NCBI RefSeq assembly: GCF_016920785.2
Contig: NW_024609835.1
Span: 171,302,995-171,366,994, forward strand
Origin: Ixodes scapularis
Taxonomy: Eukaryota > Arthropoda > Arachnida > Ixodida > Ixodidae
DNA: 64,000 nt
Direction: 5' to 3'
The translations under genes and the position numbers were made by a program. Shown here piece by piece: positions 10,571-20,955 of the stretch (positions within the stretch are counted from its first letter, which is position 1; each line of letters opens with the position of its first letter). The notes beneath the pieces are model-generated. The model saw only the letters and a program-made list of their open reading frames with translations. It had not been told where the DNA came from and did not search any database.

Positions 10571-12765
10571 ATTTTATTTATTTATTTATTTCGATACCCT
10601 CAAGGCCCATGGGGCATTACGAAAGGGGGTGGGCAACGCAAACTAATACACATGAATTAGAAATATCAAGGCGGTTACGGAACAATTTCGCAAGAAAAAT
10701 AATGCGTAACGACAGTTTTAAACATATCAGACGAGAGTATTGATATTAAGAATGCTGGCAGGTGGTTCCATTCTGATGACTTTAATTCTAGGAAACGAAA
10801 GAATTGAAGGAAGCTGTTTTCTTACAATGGGGAATGCCTACTTAGAACTGATGATTGATGCGTGCAGAAATGTAAGTTGGTTCTAGGATGAGTTTTTGTC
10901 TGAGGACATAATTAGCATGGTACAATTTTTAGAAAGGACAAAGGCGAGAGCAATGGCCACTTAAAGAAAAAATACGTAAAGAGAGGTTGTTTTTCATGGT
11001 TAGGATGATAATTGCTAAGTGTGAAACGAGCACTGCGATCTTGAAGCGATTCTAGGTTAGATGTGGCGTGGTCAGACCAGAATCACAGATTACTGCAGCG
11101 TAATCTAATTTTGAGCGAACATGTTATTTGTAAACAAGAGTTTGAGGGAGACAGGAGCCAAAAAAAAAAGGTTTTGTTTAAGGTAGCCTTGCATCGAATT
11201 AGCTTTATCAAGGATGTGATCAGCGTGGGTTAGCTAGGATGGGTTATGAGTAATGGTAACGCAAAGATGTTTATGTGAAGTTGCAGAAAGCAAGCTAACG
11301 TTATTAAGGTACTAGGTAGAAGGGGATACGTAACGACGCGAAACTCTCGTTGTTTGGAATTTTTTAGTGTCCAGGGTCATGTGCCATTGTTTACATTAAT
11401 CGGATACAGCATTTAAACATTTTTTTAAGAAACAGAGAGTCAGCATCATTAGTAACTCCCCTGTAAATCACACGATCGTCATCGAATAAACTGATGCTGT
11501 ATGAAACACGCACTGGTAAGTCGTTAATGTAATGAGGAGTAGTAAAGGTCTGAAGACGGAACCCCGGGGAACATCAGATGTGACAGAACTCCGAGGGGAA
11601 TTAAAATAACTTGCATTTACATATTGGAAGCGATTGGTTAGAAAACTTTTAATCCAGGAAAGTACGTTAAGATCAAGTTTGAGTTAATTTTAGGAGGAGC
11701 AGTTTGTGGGACACCTTGTCGAAGGCCATGCAGAAGTCAAGAAAAATAGTCAGCCTGGGATCCATGACCAAGAGCTGAAAATGAATCGTTAGTGAAGGCT
11801 ATAAGTTGAGTTTCACAGGATATAGGTCTACGAAAGCCGGGTTGGGAAGAGGAGAAAAATAAGCTGGAGCTGAGATATATGACAAGTTGAGAATAGATAA
11901 TATGCTGTAGAATTTTACAAGGAGTACTAATTAACTAAATAAGTCTATAATTGTTAGGACATTGCCTATCGCCCGATTTAGGTACTGGAACCACCATTCC
12001 AATTTTCCAATCCTCAGAAAGAAAGCCAGTAGGCAGAGACTGTTCAAAAACCTTCGTAATAAAAATTGAGCCATACATTTTAGTACCTTTAAGAAATTTG
12101 CTGTTAATATTGTCAATACTACAAGATAAGAAAATACTTAGGCAATCAATAAATTTGAAAATTCCATCAAAATCAAACAGAAGCGGGTCCATAGTGCAAA
12201 CCTCACGACTAGGATAAAAGGTAAAACAGTAGTCGACATTTCCGGAAGACGATTTCACAAATAGATTTGTAAATAAATTTGAAAAATCGCTGTTAAGGAT
12301 AAGAATAGCATCCACGCCTTAGAGCGAATTAACTTGTTTTTTACCGCCATGCAAGACACTCCCAAAGTACTTTACACTAGTTGAAAACAGTCCAGGTAGA
12401 GATTGGGTAAAAAAAATGTTTATCTTCATGAAGTCTTGTTTTATAGAAAACAGACTCGTCTCGGTAAGTTGACCATCGCTTAGCTGTGTAAGTGGATTTT
12501 GCAATGCGAAAAAAAGCGCTTCTTTTTGCTCTTTAGTCTCTTTAATGCAAGGTTAATCTACGGTGATGTAAAGTTAAAAACGATAGATCTGCGTAGAACA
12601 AAATAATTTATAGATGAAAGATTTTTATCATTGAACATAGCCCGGTTAACTTCCGCGTTGCGTTCGGAAAAATTTCAACGAAAAAGGCCGAGAAAAACAG
12701 CCAGCTCCCCGTTTATGACATCGAAGTTGGAAGAATGGATAGTTGGGGGAGTTGATGGGAATTCA
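10571..12765 (-). mobile_element. CR1/L2-like LINE remnant (LINE A), 5'-truncated
   Basis: On the minus strand this runs from about 12765 (uncertain) to a tail of TAAA repeats at 10571-10591. A 3' UTR reads CCCACCCCC...GGGTATCG just before the tail. Recognisable reverse-transcriptase blocks occur in the right order, separated by stops and frameshifts. No endonuclease domain is visible, so the copy is 5'-truncated and dead. Confidence 0.85.
11440..12504 (-). pseudogene. non-LTR reverse transcriptase, decayed (LINE A)
   Basis: The frame is broken. Read in order on the minus strand: a linker (12319-12504), then FEQSLPTGFLSEDWKIGMVV and the box PKSGDR..PNNYR (about 11935-12060). A block like QPGFRRPISCETQLIAF follows near 11800-11850, then FLDFCMAFDKVSHKLLL near 11700-11745, then SSDVPRGSV-like sequence and a YINDLP match near 11530-11590. 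The catalytic block is LFDDDRVIYR near 11470-11500. In most relatives this reads FADD, so the alanine position is aspartate here. The order and wording fit the CR1/L2/Jockey group of non-LTR RTs. The protein would copy LINE RNA at a nicked target, but this copy cannot make it. Confidence 0.85.
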
Positions 12766-13026
12766 TCGTAGGAAACAGCGCGAAAAACAGAAGAAGACGG
12801 AGAAGAAACACAGGGGACGAGCGCTGATTATAAACTAAAATATTTTAACAGGAAAATATATGAAAACGACCATTCATCTTTGGTGGTACGCCCCCATCTG
12901 CGTGTCACGAGACAATTCATAGCAGCGTGATTGCATGTATTAAGCGCGATAAAAAGTGATATGATGCTAGCCAAACTCTAAAAACGACAACTCACTATTA
13001 AGCAGTGCCAATGACGGTTGACTGAC

Positions 13027-13278
13027 TCAGGAGGCTCCTGCCTTTTTTATTTGGTATGCCTCTACTATCTCTCGAGGCGCTTGGTCTCCGTGCTTGAAGA
13101 AAACTTCGCTGTCACTCAATCTTGGCTCACACTTACAGGAGCGACGATGCATCGCAACATCAGAGTATGCAAACCCCTTCAATGAACTCTGGTGCTCTCT
13201 TAAAAGGATGTTCAGACAGCGTCCCGTTCGACCGATATACCAACCCGCATGAGAGAGGTACCTTATACACTGCTCCAA
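13027..13278 (-). pseudogene. GIY-YIG endonuclease domain of Penelope-like element
   Basis: This is the C-terminal nuclease that nicks target DNA for Penelope-like retroelements. Visible residues are WYIGRTGRC (the YIG half), an N shortly after, then LREH, and a conserved tail with C.C and the block FFKHGD. The first GIY half lies in a different frame just upstream (VYKVPLSCG, about 13230-13275), so a frameshift splits the motif. The stop follows near 13027. Confidence 0.85.
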
Positions 13279-13899
13279 CGGTGCGTGGTACGAACTGTGT
13301 TATGCTTTACGGTACAACCTTGAATATTTGTTTTTTACTGCTTACTAACACGCCCTTCTATGGCGGGCCCAATCTGGCTCAGCTTGTTTTTGGCCGAAAA
13401 AACAACACTCACTCCGTACCTGGCCGCGATCCCCTTTAACCCGTGTGAAACGCGTTGGACGTAAGAGATGGAAGCCACTTTCTTTTTGTTATGCCCTTCC
13501 GGCTCAGCGCAGTTTGTTGCTGCATTGGCTCTGATACTCTTCTTTACTTTTTAGCAGGCTCCGGTAATCACCGGATTTGGATAACCTGGTATTCGGAGCC
13601 TAGCTACTTTGCCTAAAACGCTCTCCTACATTTTGTGCTCGCACGATTTTGACAGCGCATTCCGAACACATGATGCAGTAATACCGTCTTTTTAGGAGCT
13701 TTGACTGGGCGGGCCGAAAATCGAACAAGAACTTAGCAGTCCTGGGATGGTGAGACTAACAAACATGATCTTGCTTAACATTGATACTAAGATCCAGAAA
13801 CTAAATTTGGTGTTCTTTTGGGGGTATCGAACGGTAAATTTTAGTTATAATCCTTGTTCAGTGAAGGTCTTTAGCACGTTCTAGAGTGTCTGGCTAAAA

Positions 13900-14980
13900 T
13901 CTGGATTTTCTACGAATATAAGATAATCTTCCACGTATCTAAAAATTGTTCCAGTAAGTCAATCCTACTTGTTTTTAGGTGCCTGATTCACTTTTCCAAG
14001 GAAACTACTACTTAGTAGAGGGGCCACCCTCGACCAAATGCACACTCCGAATTTTTGAATGCAAACATTGTCTTGCCATCCAATACAAGTGGACTTTAAA
14101 TGAAAATATAGAACCCCAAGAAAATCTTCGACAGTTACACCGCATTGAGATCTGAAAGCTATCTCCTCATTCAGGTACGAAATACATTCCTGTACGCTCC
14201 TCATGAGGTCGTCGTGGGGCATAGAATTGTACAGGTCTTCAAGGACTTTAGGAAAAGCACTGCAGCCTTCCGGGTTGTTTTCATTCAAGAACTCAATAAC
14301 AGCCAAAGGAACTCGGGATGCCAAAAAGGTCACCTATTACCAGCGAATCAAGGTTCCTTTGTAGGTGTTACCCATACAATGCGTAGAGCCAGGTGCCTTT
14401 TCCGATACAATAGTGCGAAATGGGATATCAGGTTTGCGAGTTTTAGCAGCAAAGAGTACCTCCAATACGAGGTTCTTCTGTTTCTTGACACCTGCTGCCA
14501 CTTTTTGGAGATAAAGCCAATTGAGGAGTTCCACACCTTGCTCCTTAACCTTCGAGGGTTTCTGGAGACTCTGTCGAAAGATTTTCTACACCGCCATGCT
14601 AGTTTTCTCTGAGAACATGTACTCTGGCAGAATGAGAAAGAACGTCTCCTTATCTGACACCAGTGCACGCAGCTCATGGGAAGCCAGATATTCTAAAAGA
14701 AATTCCAACACTCAGTTTCTCGTAGGCCTACCTTGAGACCTTGCCAGAAGGTCCACGCACTCCGCTATGCATCTCTGTTTTTCTTCCTCCGGTACCTGGC
14801 GTGACACAGAACTTGATACCCTCAGTTTTTGAACTCGCTTGAATACCGGCTCGAAGCAGAATTTCGGGCCCCTTTGCAGAATCAGCTTGTGATTTTCCTG
14901 GACCAGCTGTTCGCCTAGGACTACCACGGTGCCCTCCATGGCACTTGTTTTCTTCTTGGTTGGTAACGTGGGACGCACTT
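13900..14980 (-). pseudogene. Penelope-like reverse transcriptase, decayed
   Basis: Several minus-strand segments in different frames cover an N-terminal block (14712-14978: LILQRGPKFCFEP), a finger block (KTRKPDIPFRTIVS, near 14410-14440) and a palm block (13965-14333). The palm block has YFHLKSTCIGWQDNV and QKFGVCIWSRVAPLLSS. The active-site block at about 13915-13940 reads RYVEDYLIF where Penelope-like and most RTs have YVDD or YADD, so the first catalytic aspartate is glutamate. A stop follows at the codon after QTL. Together these show a dead copy. Confidence 0.85.
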
Positions 14981-15120
14981 GATTCCACAGGACCTCGGAG
15001 GACTGGGCTTTGATGTTCGGCCGCTCCTAAAATTGGCGATTCCCATCCTACCTGCTGCTGATCGACACTTCGGGGCGGGAGTGATTGATCTCACGACTGC
15101 CTCGGAGCACACGCAACTTG

Positions 15121-15531
15121 TGTCCTATTTTCTCTCCGCTAAGTGAATCAAGGGGAATTAACATCGGACTTGGTTTCCGGAACGCCTGTACGCAAAACCA
15201 CCTAAACGACAACGCCTGCTCACGATGTCGTCTTTAGTGAATCACCGATTTGGCAAAAGCGGCAAAACACGCCTAAGATCGACGAGGTTCTCCGCGAGGC
15301 GGTAGGCGATCGTCCGTCTTTGCGTCGCAGCGGAGTAGCGTCGCGCTCATCGTTGGGTGCTGCAGCACCGCCAGACAGGCGACACTGTGTAACATCCACT
15401 ACTTGGGGGAGGGAAGGGGCCCAGTAATTTTGATCGTATGTGTTGATCTACGAGTGCTTTGTTAAAGGGGGGGGGGGGGGGGGGGGGCGGGGGCTAGTCG
15501 CTGATTGGCCTCAAAATTGGTTCACACATAT
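15121..15531. other. GC-rich spacer with poly-G
   Basis: GC-rich at 15180-15400, then a G homopolymer at about 15466-15487. It may include the 5' end of the Penelope-like element. No frame is supported. Confidence 0.45.
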
Positions 15532-15703
15532 TTTGGGGAATTTCGTTGCTTGATTTGGAGCGCTTCAAAAGCACTCCATACTATTCGCCCATGGAGCGAG
15601 AAATGTTAGCGCGCGCTTGCACACGCAAAAAAATTGCAAAAAAAAAAAAAGCGCTCCAAAAGCTTTTTAAAAGCGCTCCAAACGTACCGAGGGAATTCCC
15701 TAA
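15532..15703. mobile_element. small TIR element (MITE-like)
   Basis: The ends pair as TTGGGGAATTTCG...TTTGGAGCGC against the reverse complement of GCGCTCCAAACGTAC...GGGAATTCCCTAA, giving about 32 bp of imperfect inverted repeat in 172 bp. The word GCGCTCCAAA recurs inside. No coding content. Confidence 0.6.
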
Positions 15704-17875
15704 TAGACAGGCCTAAACTCGTAACCTCAATTACTGGTCTACATAATTGTTTTCTTCAAGGTACTCCTTAACACTGAACGTTTATTTTTTTATTTCGTTT
15801 TTACTGGTAGCTTTTATGTTTAACTCTAAAAACATGAGGACAGATGTGATCATTAGAGCCCAGTGTGGATTTGTCCCGACGGGTCACACGAAGTTTGTCA
15901 CGTCACCCGTCACGTCACCCGCATTTTTATTTCGATTATCTTTTCCGAGTTAACTGAAATAAATGCGCGACAAACTGCGCCTTTCTGTCGACCAATGTGT
16001 CGCATCGGTCACACCAGCGGTATCTCTGTCTCTTTTTTCAATCTCGGTACTTTCACGTTTTCCTCTCCTAAGTTCAGGCTGGTCCTTTCCAAGTAGGATA
16101 ATTTCTAGACTGCTTCCCTCGACTCGCAAATTTTATAACGTGTGACTCGCAAGCGCGGGAAAATGTGAATGCTGGTTTTAGATTTACCATTTTCCCAACA
16201 ACTGATTTGAATTGAGAGATAATTGCACAGGGGCAGGTCTCTTCGGCTCGTTCGCGATTTACGAACCGAGTTATTGCAGTACCGAGAATCGAGGCCGCGG
16301 TCGAGGAACCTAACCGCACGCACTCTCCTCGCAACCTTGACTCGCCATCGCCGCACTCGTGCTCGTATCAAGCCGGTGGCCGACGCCCACGAAACACTCT
16401 GAGGCAGGCACTCGGGGCGTCGGACACTGGGCACCCGGGCAAGCGTAATCGCGGTGGCCGCGTCTCCAGCCCGCATCTGCGTAATGAACCCGCTGAGTTG
16501 CATAATGCCGAGTTTCCGACCGGCTCCGGGCAGTGCGAAAAGCTGTCCGGCCCCACCTCTCTCTCTGTCCGTGTGTTTGCGGAGCTAAACGAACTGAATC
16601 CTAAGCAACGCCACGCCTGACTCGACTCCTTCGCGCTGTGTTAGCCCTGGACGGCTCGTGGAACTTGCCGGCTCGCTGGGTTCCGGAGAAGCGCGCAAGC
16701 CTGCGCGCGCTCCGATGGCCTTCCTTGCTGCTCTCCATTCGTTTTGCTCCTCTTAGGCGTCATCGAACGCATGCTCGCGCTTCGGGTTTCTATCGAAACT
16801 TTAGAGGGCCTTTTGTCTCAGCAAGAAGCATAATGTTGCTTTGGTTGTATCGATGAGGCGGGTGCTAATGGTGAGTCGAATCGAAGAAAATATTTTATTT
16901 GCATTTGTTTTTGTTGTTTTTGTTTAGAATTTTCGTAAGCGGAAGCGAGGCCGCTACGTTAACTGTGGGGCGCGTTGCACCTAAACCGTGCTTAGTCACG
17001 CGTCAGTTTTTTTTTAACGTATTTAGTATAGTTATAACTTATTTGGGTGAAAAGTATTTACGTTGCCATCTGATTATGCTTTCAGTAATGGTTCTGGCTG
17101 CAAACGAATGAGTGTAAATCTTGTCGATCGCTAGTAAAACGCCTTCCAGGCGACACTATACAAAGCGTTATTTGAAACTTTTGAGGCTTTTAAGAAACCC
17201 ACGAATAAACCCAGAACAAGTCGCAACGTTGTTGTCGCGCGGAACCTGAGCAGAATTTTCGTGCACCTTTCGTAGAAAGATCGACTTTACTCTTCACGAA
17301 GAACAGTTTTGTGGTACAATAAAGATGCGTTTGTTTTGTTGGAAATCAATAACTGTTTAGGATGCGGCTGTTGTTTTCTTATCAAAGATTTAAAACTTTT
17401 GTGCCCAACCAAGTCCTACAATCAGTTGGCCATTCTTTTCTGTCTGTGTTTCTTTCTGGAAAAGAAAAGCGACTGAATACAAACACACCCCCAAAATGTT
17501 TTTTTACAGTTTTTATTGGACGAATAGTCAAAATTTGTATATTTTTCCAAGCTAGTAGCCGCAGCTTGGTATAGTACTACTAAAATATATATATATAAAA
17601 AAATTGATACAGGAAGTAGAGCAAGACTAACTCAAAAGTTACTTTCGTCAATTCTGGAAAGTAAGAACAGCAGGCAATCCCCTCTTGCGATCTAGACTTT
17701 GAGTAACAGGCACAACACTGGTTCGAGATTAGCCATAGCTGCTATTCCAAGCACCCCGTTATTTTCAGAACCCCATCAAGCAACCTTGGCGGGCGCCATT
17801 TCTTGGGCACGAATCGTGGGGATTGGATTGGAGTCGATGCCTAACGGCCAACAGAGCGCTCATGACCATGTACAT
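15704..17875. other. unassigned; CG-rich 16200-16800
   Basis: AT-rich edges surround a CG-richer block at 16200-16800. Frames on both strands there overlap and show no domain. A short AT run lies at 17586-17597. No gene is supported. Confidence 0.45.
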
Positions 17876-17894
17876 CACGTGATCAGAGCACGTG
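17876..17894. promoter_or_regulatory. pair of CACGTG E-boxes
   Basis: CACGTG occurs at 17876-17881 and at 17889-17894, 7 bases apart, just upstream of the CTCF-like word at 17932. Such E-boxes bind bHLH-ZIP factors in animals. There is no adjacent gene to confirm a role. Confidence 0.3.
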
Positions 17895-17931
17895 ACCAAA
17901 CAATGGCGGACTCGGATAGTTGGCTCAAGAG

Positions 17932-17944
17932 CCACTAGATGGCG
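17932..17944 (+). promoter_or_regulatory. CTCF-like binding site
   Basis: CCACTAGATGGCG fits the animal CTCF core (CCASYAGRKGGCR) at every position. CTCF is conserved in arthropods and marks insulators. A 13-base match in 64 kb can occur by chance only rarely, but occupancy is unknown. Confidence 0.4.
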
Positions 17945-18211
17945 CGTCCTAAGTGGGTCTCTTAATGTCGGAACGATTCCAAAATACGTCGCCTGTACGA
18001 AAAAAAAAAAGAACTTTAGACGAGTTTTTATTTGGGCTGTACAGTCGACAAGGCAAGAACGACTCATCTCTTCCCCTATATAGCCGAACGTTGAGTTTTA
18101 GGGAATTGCGTATAAGCTGATATAGTTGGTCAAAATGCCGTTAGAAATATCAGGCGCGGAATAACTATCACTACCTAAGTAGGTTTGAGCAAACATCAAA
18201 ATGCTGCTGCG

Positions 18212-18213
<2 letters not shown>

Positions 18214-18243
<30 letters not shown>
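18214..18243. repeat. poly-A tract
   Basis: A run of 30 A. It could be the tail of a retroposed sequence to its left, but I see no target duplication. Confidence 0.9.
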
Positions 18244-18245
<2 letters not shown>

Positions 18246-18395
18246 CAGACGAGTACGTTGCCTTGCAGCACTTGACGTGATGTCCCCTGAAGTAGTCGAC
18301 ACGAGATACGCGAGGAGGCAACCGCGTTGGTCAAAGGCGCGAATACTCTCTTTAACTGACAGCTCACAGCGCCGTGAAAGACAAGTACAAAAGAT

Positions 18396-19577
18396 CATAG
18401 AGTTATTATAATGTACGCTAGAGGTTCAACTGGCGCTAGTATGCTGTTGCGAATTGAAGCAGACAGAAAGCAGTCCGAAATTGACTTCCGGTAATGCATT
18501 TCTATTGAAAAAAGCGAGTGCATTTCCTCCCTGCGCTCGATTATAAGAGCAAATATCACGAATAATTCGTACCTACTGGGCACATTGGAGCATTTCCCAG
18601 TCACGCAGATGAAATAATTGGCCCGTTACGGCGTTTTTATTTTAAAATCGTCGCATGAAAAACGGTGCTAAAACCGCTTCGTACACGTATTTATGTGCAC
18701 TGTCACTGTTAGCGCGAACATGGCGCCGGCGCTTTCCAGCATGGGGGTGTACGTGCCAAACGAACAAAGGACATGTGGAAAAATAAGAGAGACGGCAAGA
18801 ACTACGCAGTAGCACTGGATAAGTAACTCCTTGTGCTTGCAGACGATCAAATAAATTGAAAGTCACGTAATATAGTCCGGTTTGCAATAAAAAAGTACTG
18901 CTTTAGTCTTTCTGCCCATGAATACATGCGAAGATGCTTGTTCTGTGTTCAAATCATCAGCCGCACGCTCCAAATCTTTGTAAATAGGGGGAAGCCAGAG
19001 AACAGGTGCGCGATAAAAACTGCCCAACATGGGAAATAAAAAGAAAATACACCTATCGTAGCCCACGTGCTTTATTCTTTACGTTTCGAACGTGTTTTTT
19101 AACTACTCGTAAAGATGCACGACGGGGGCATTTTCATATAGTGAAAGGACAGGCATATTAGCAATATATAAGCACCCACGGAATGCTGGCAAACTTTGAA
19201 CACACTCTGCATTCCTTTCGATTGTTATTTTGCTTGGAATCGTCGCTCGTTTCTACATACCTGCCATGAAACAGAAGTTTGGGCCTGAAATATAGCGAAG
19301 TTTAACATCGTTCAGTGGTAAAGGAAAAATGCTGTAACTAAAGCTATTACACTTTCACAGTATTAATAAAGGTACACACTATCCGGCACAACCGAAATAA
19401 GAAAAGTTATTCATGTTATTTTCCAGCGACGAGACAAAATTCACGCGCGTTTTCCCATAGGCATACACAGGAAGACTGGAAAAGTAGACTGCATGCTATC
19501 TGCTTCAATTTGCAACCGGACGTCCCGAAGAGGCTAGCGCCAGCCGAGCCTCTAGCGTTTATTATAATAACTCTATG
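18396..19577. mobile_element. 1.18-kb TIR element, ends CATAGAGTTATTATAAT
   Basis: The left end CATAGAGTTATTATAAT.TACGCTAGAGG continues with TTCAACTGGCGCTAG. The right end is its inverted copy with few differences over about 44 bp. If the element starts at GAG, TA dinucleotides flank both ends, as for Tc1/mariner-type insertions. The interior has only short unsupported frames, so it is a non-autonomous element. Confidence 0.75.
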
Positions 19578-20780
19578 CTAAGGATTGCATTTAATTGACA
19601 GATTCGTATTCTATATTTACGTGCAGTGCATTGCCTCGTTTATTGAAAATGCAGCGTAACTTTCTTTTCGTGATCTGAATTTTGTGCGAGTGTCGGTCGG
19701 CTTTCCTTAGCGTTGTTCGTTACTGAGAAATGCGTCGACGAACGCAAGCTGCCTGCAGTCTTTTATTTTGGAATTGTCTCTCGCTTTTAAACTAGTTTGT
19801 GGCAGAATGAAATAGAAAGAAAATATAATGCAATAAAAATAACAAGTGCATTAACAAGAAGCGCCACCAAACCTATTTTCTTTCACCTGTTTCGCGTACT
19901 TGCATTCTCGTTTTGTTTGCGTACGAATGACAACCCACCGGCTTAAATGACTACTTTTATTCTAAAACTAAGGTTGGCTCATGTGAAATCAAGTTTCATT
20001 CTATCTCCAGTGCAATAAACAGTAAACACCAGGGTATTTTGTGGTTGCTTAAATTAATATAAAAATGTAAAATAAAAAAAATAAATAAAAAGATGTCAAG
20101 AATGCCGAGTAACCTAATAAAGGAAAAACGCTCTGTCTCGCAATAGAGTCGATATTGAATAAAATTGCTTTTCTTAAGAAAACAGGACGCATAAAATAGG
20201 TCGCATTGCGGTCCTTCGTCGTTTAAATGTTTCGAGTTTCAACACAGTTCAGGATTGAACTATTAAAATACCTCGTCCCGTGCCTTGGGGAAACATTTCA
20301 CGTCACCTCTAGCTCCCCCCCGGCCCCCCCCCTACCCTTCTAGCTATATATACCTATATAAATAAAAAAACAGATAAAGTTAGAGAACATTCCGAGCCGG
20401 GGAGGACAACAAGCTATCTTTGAGAAGAGCCTTGTTACGGAGCGACAAGCCGCTCCGCTTTCTGCCTCTATTTCCATTTCAGTTTCGGGAAGCCCGCTCG
20501 AAGGAGGCCGGGCGGACACTGTAGCCTCCTCTACATTCTTACGTACACAAACGAAATCTCTTCCTTCGATCCGGACTTTCAAAGGCAGAATGGAAACGGG
20601 CAAACAGAATCGGATCCAGCATTCTTTAGCCTTCGTGCCAGACGAGACGACAAGCCAGAAAGGGCGTATAGAAGCTTGTACTTTCCAATCCGCCCTGCCC
20701 TTTCCTTCTTCTTTTTTTGACTCGGCCTTTGCATCGAGCGCGAGCAGTATTCCTTGTGTAACCCCCGACAAAGAAGCCGA
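19578..20780. other. unassigned AT-rich spacer grading into CG-rich block
   Basis: 19578-20280 is AT-rich with no frame. A C-rich tract sits at about 20316-20331. The minus frame at 20340-20825 begins in simple sequence and has no domain. Confidence 0.45.
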
Positions 20781-20955
20781 TATATATATATATATAAAGG
20801 AACTCGTAGAAGAGAAAAAAGACACGCCGCGTTCCGCTTCACCTTACGATGGAACGCAATGGACGGCACGAGCTATCCCAGCCAATCCAGCGATGCGAAG
20901 CTGTCACGTGATTACGCTCCCCGAGCGTCGCTGCGGCTCTCCAAAAGGTCACGTG
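20781..20955. promoter_or_regulatory. promoter-like cluster: TA run, CCAAT, two CACGTG
   Basis: A TATATATA run (about 20781-20796), CCAAT at 20882-20886 and CACGTG at 20905-20910 and 20950-20955 lie in a CG-rich block. A similar combination stands at 24142-24188. This suggests a regulatory region, but no transcript is visible. Confidence 0.3.

Larger units (their letters stand above)
12766..15120 (-). mobile_element. Penelope-like element remnant with GIY-YIG
   Basis: The minus-strand blocks match the architecture of endonuclease-bearing Penelope-like elements: N-terminal region, RT, then GIY-YIG nuclease. The outer limits are approximate. The 3' side may end near the GC-rich word GGGGACGAGCGCT at about 12815-12830. 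Its 3' end lies immediately upstream of the 5' side of LINE A, and both share the minus strand. Confidence 0.85.

Noticed and set aside
15466..15487. Poly-G tract as a telomere- or quadruplex-type signal
   Set aside because: It is a simple homopolymer, like others at 35905 and 48189, without a repeat unit.
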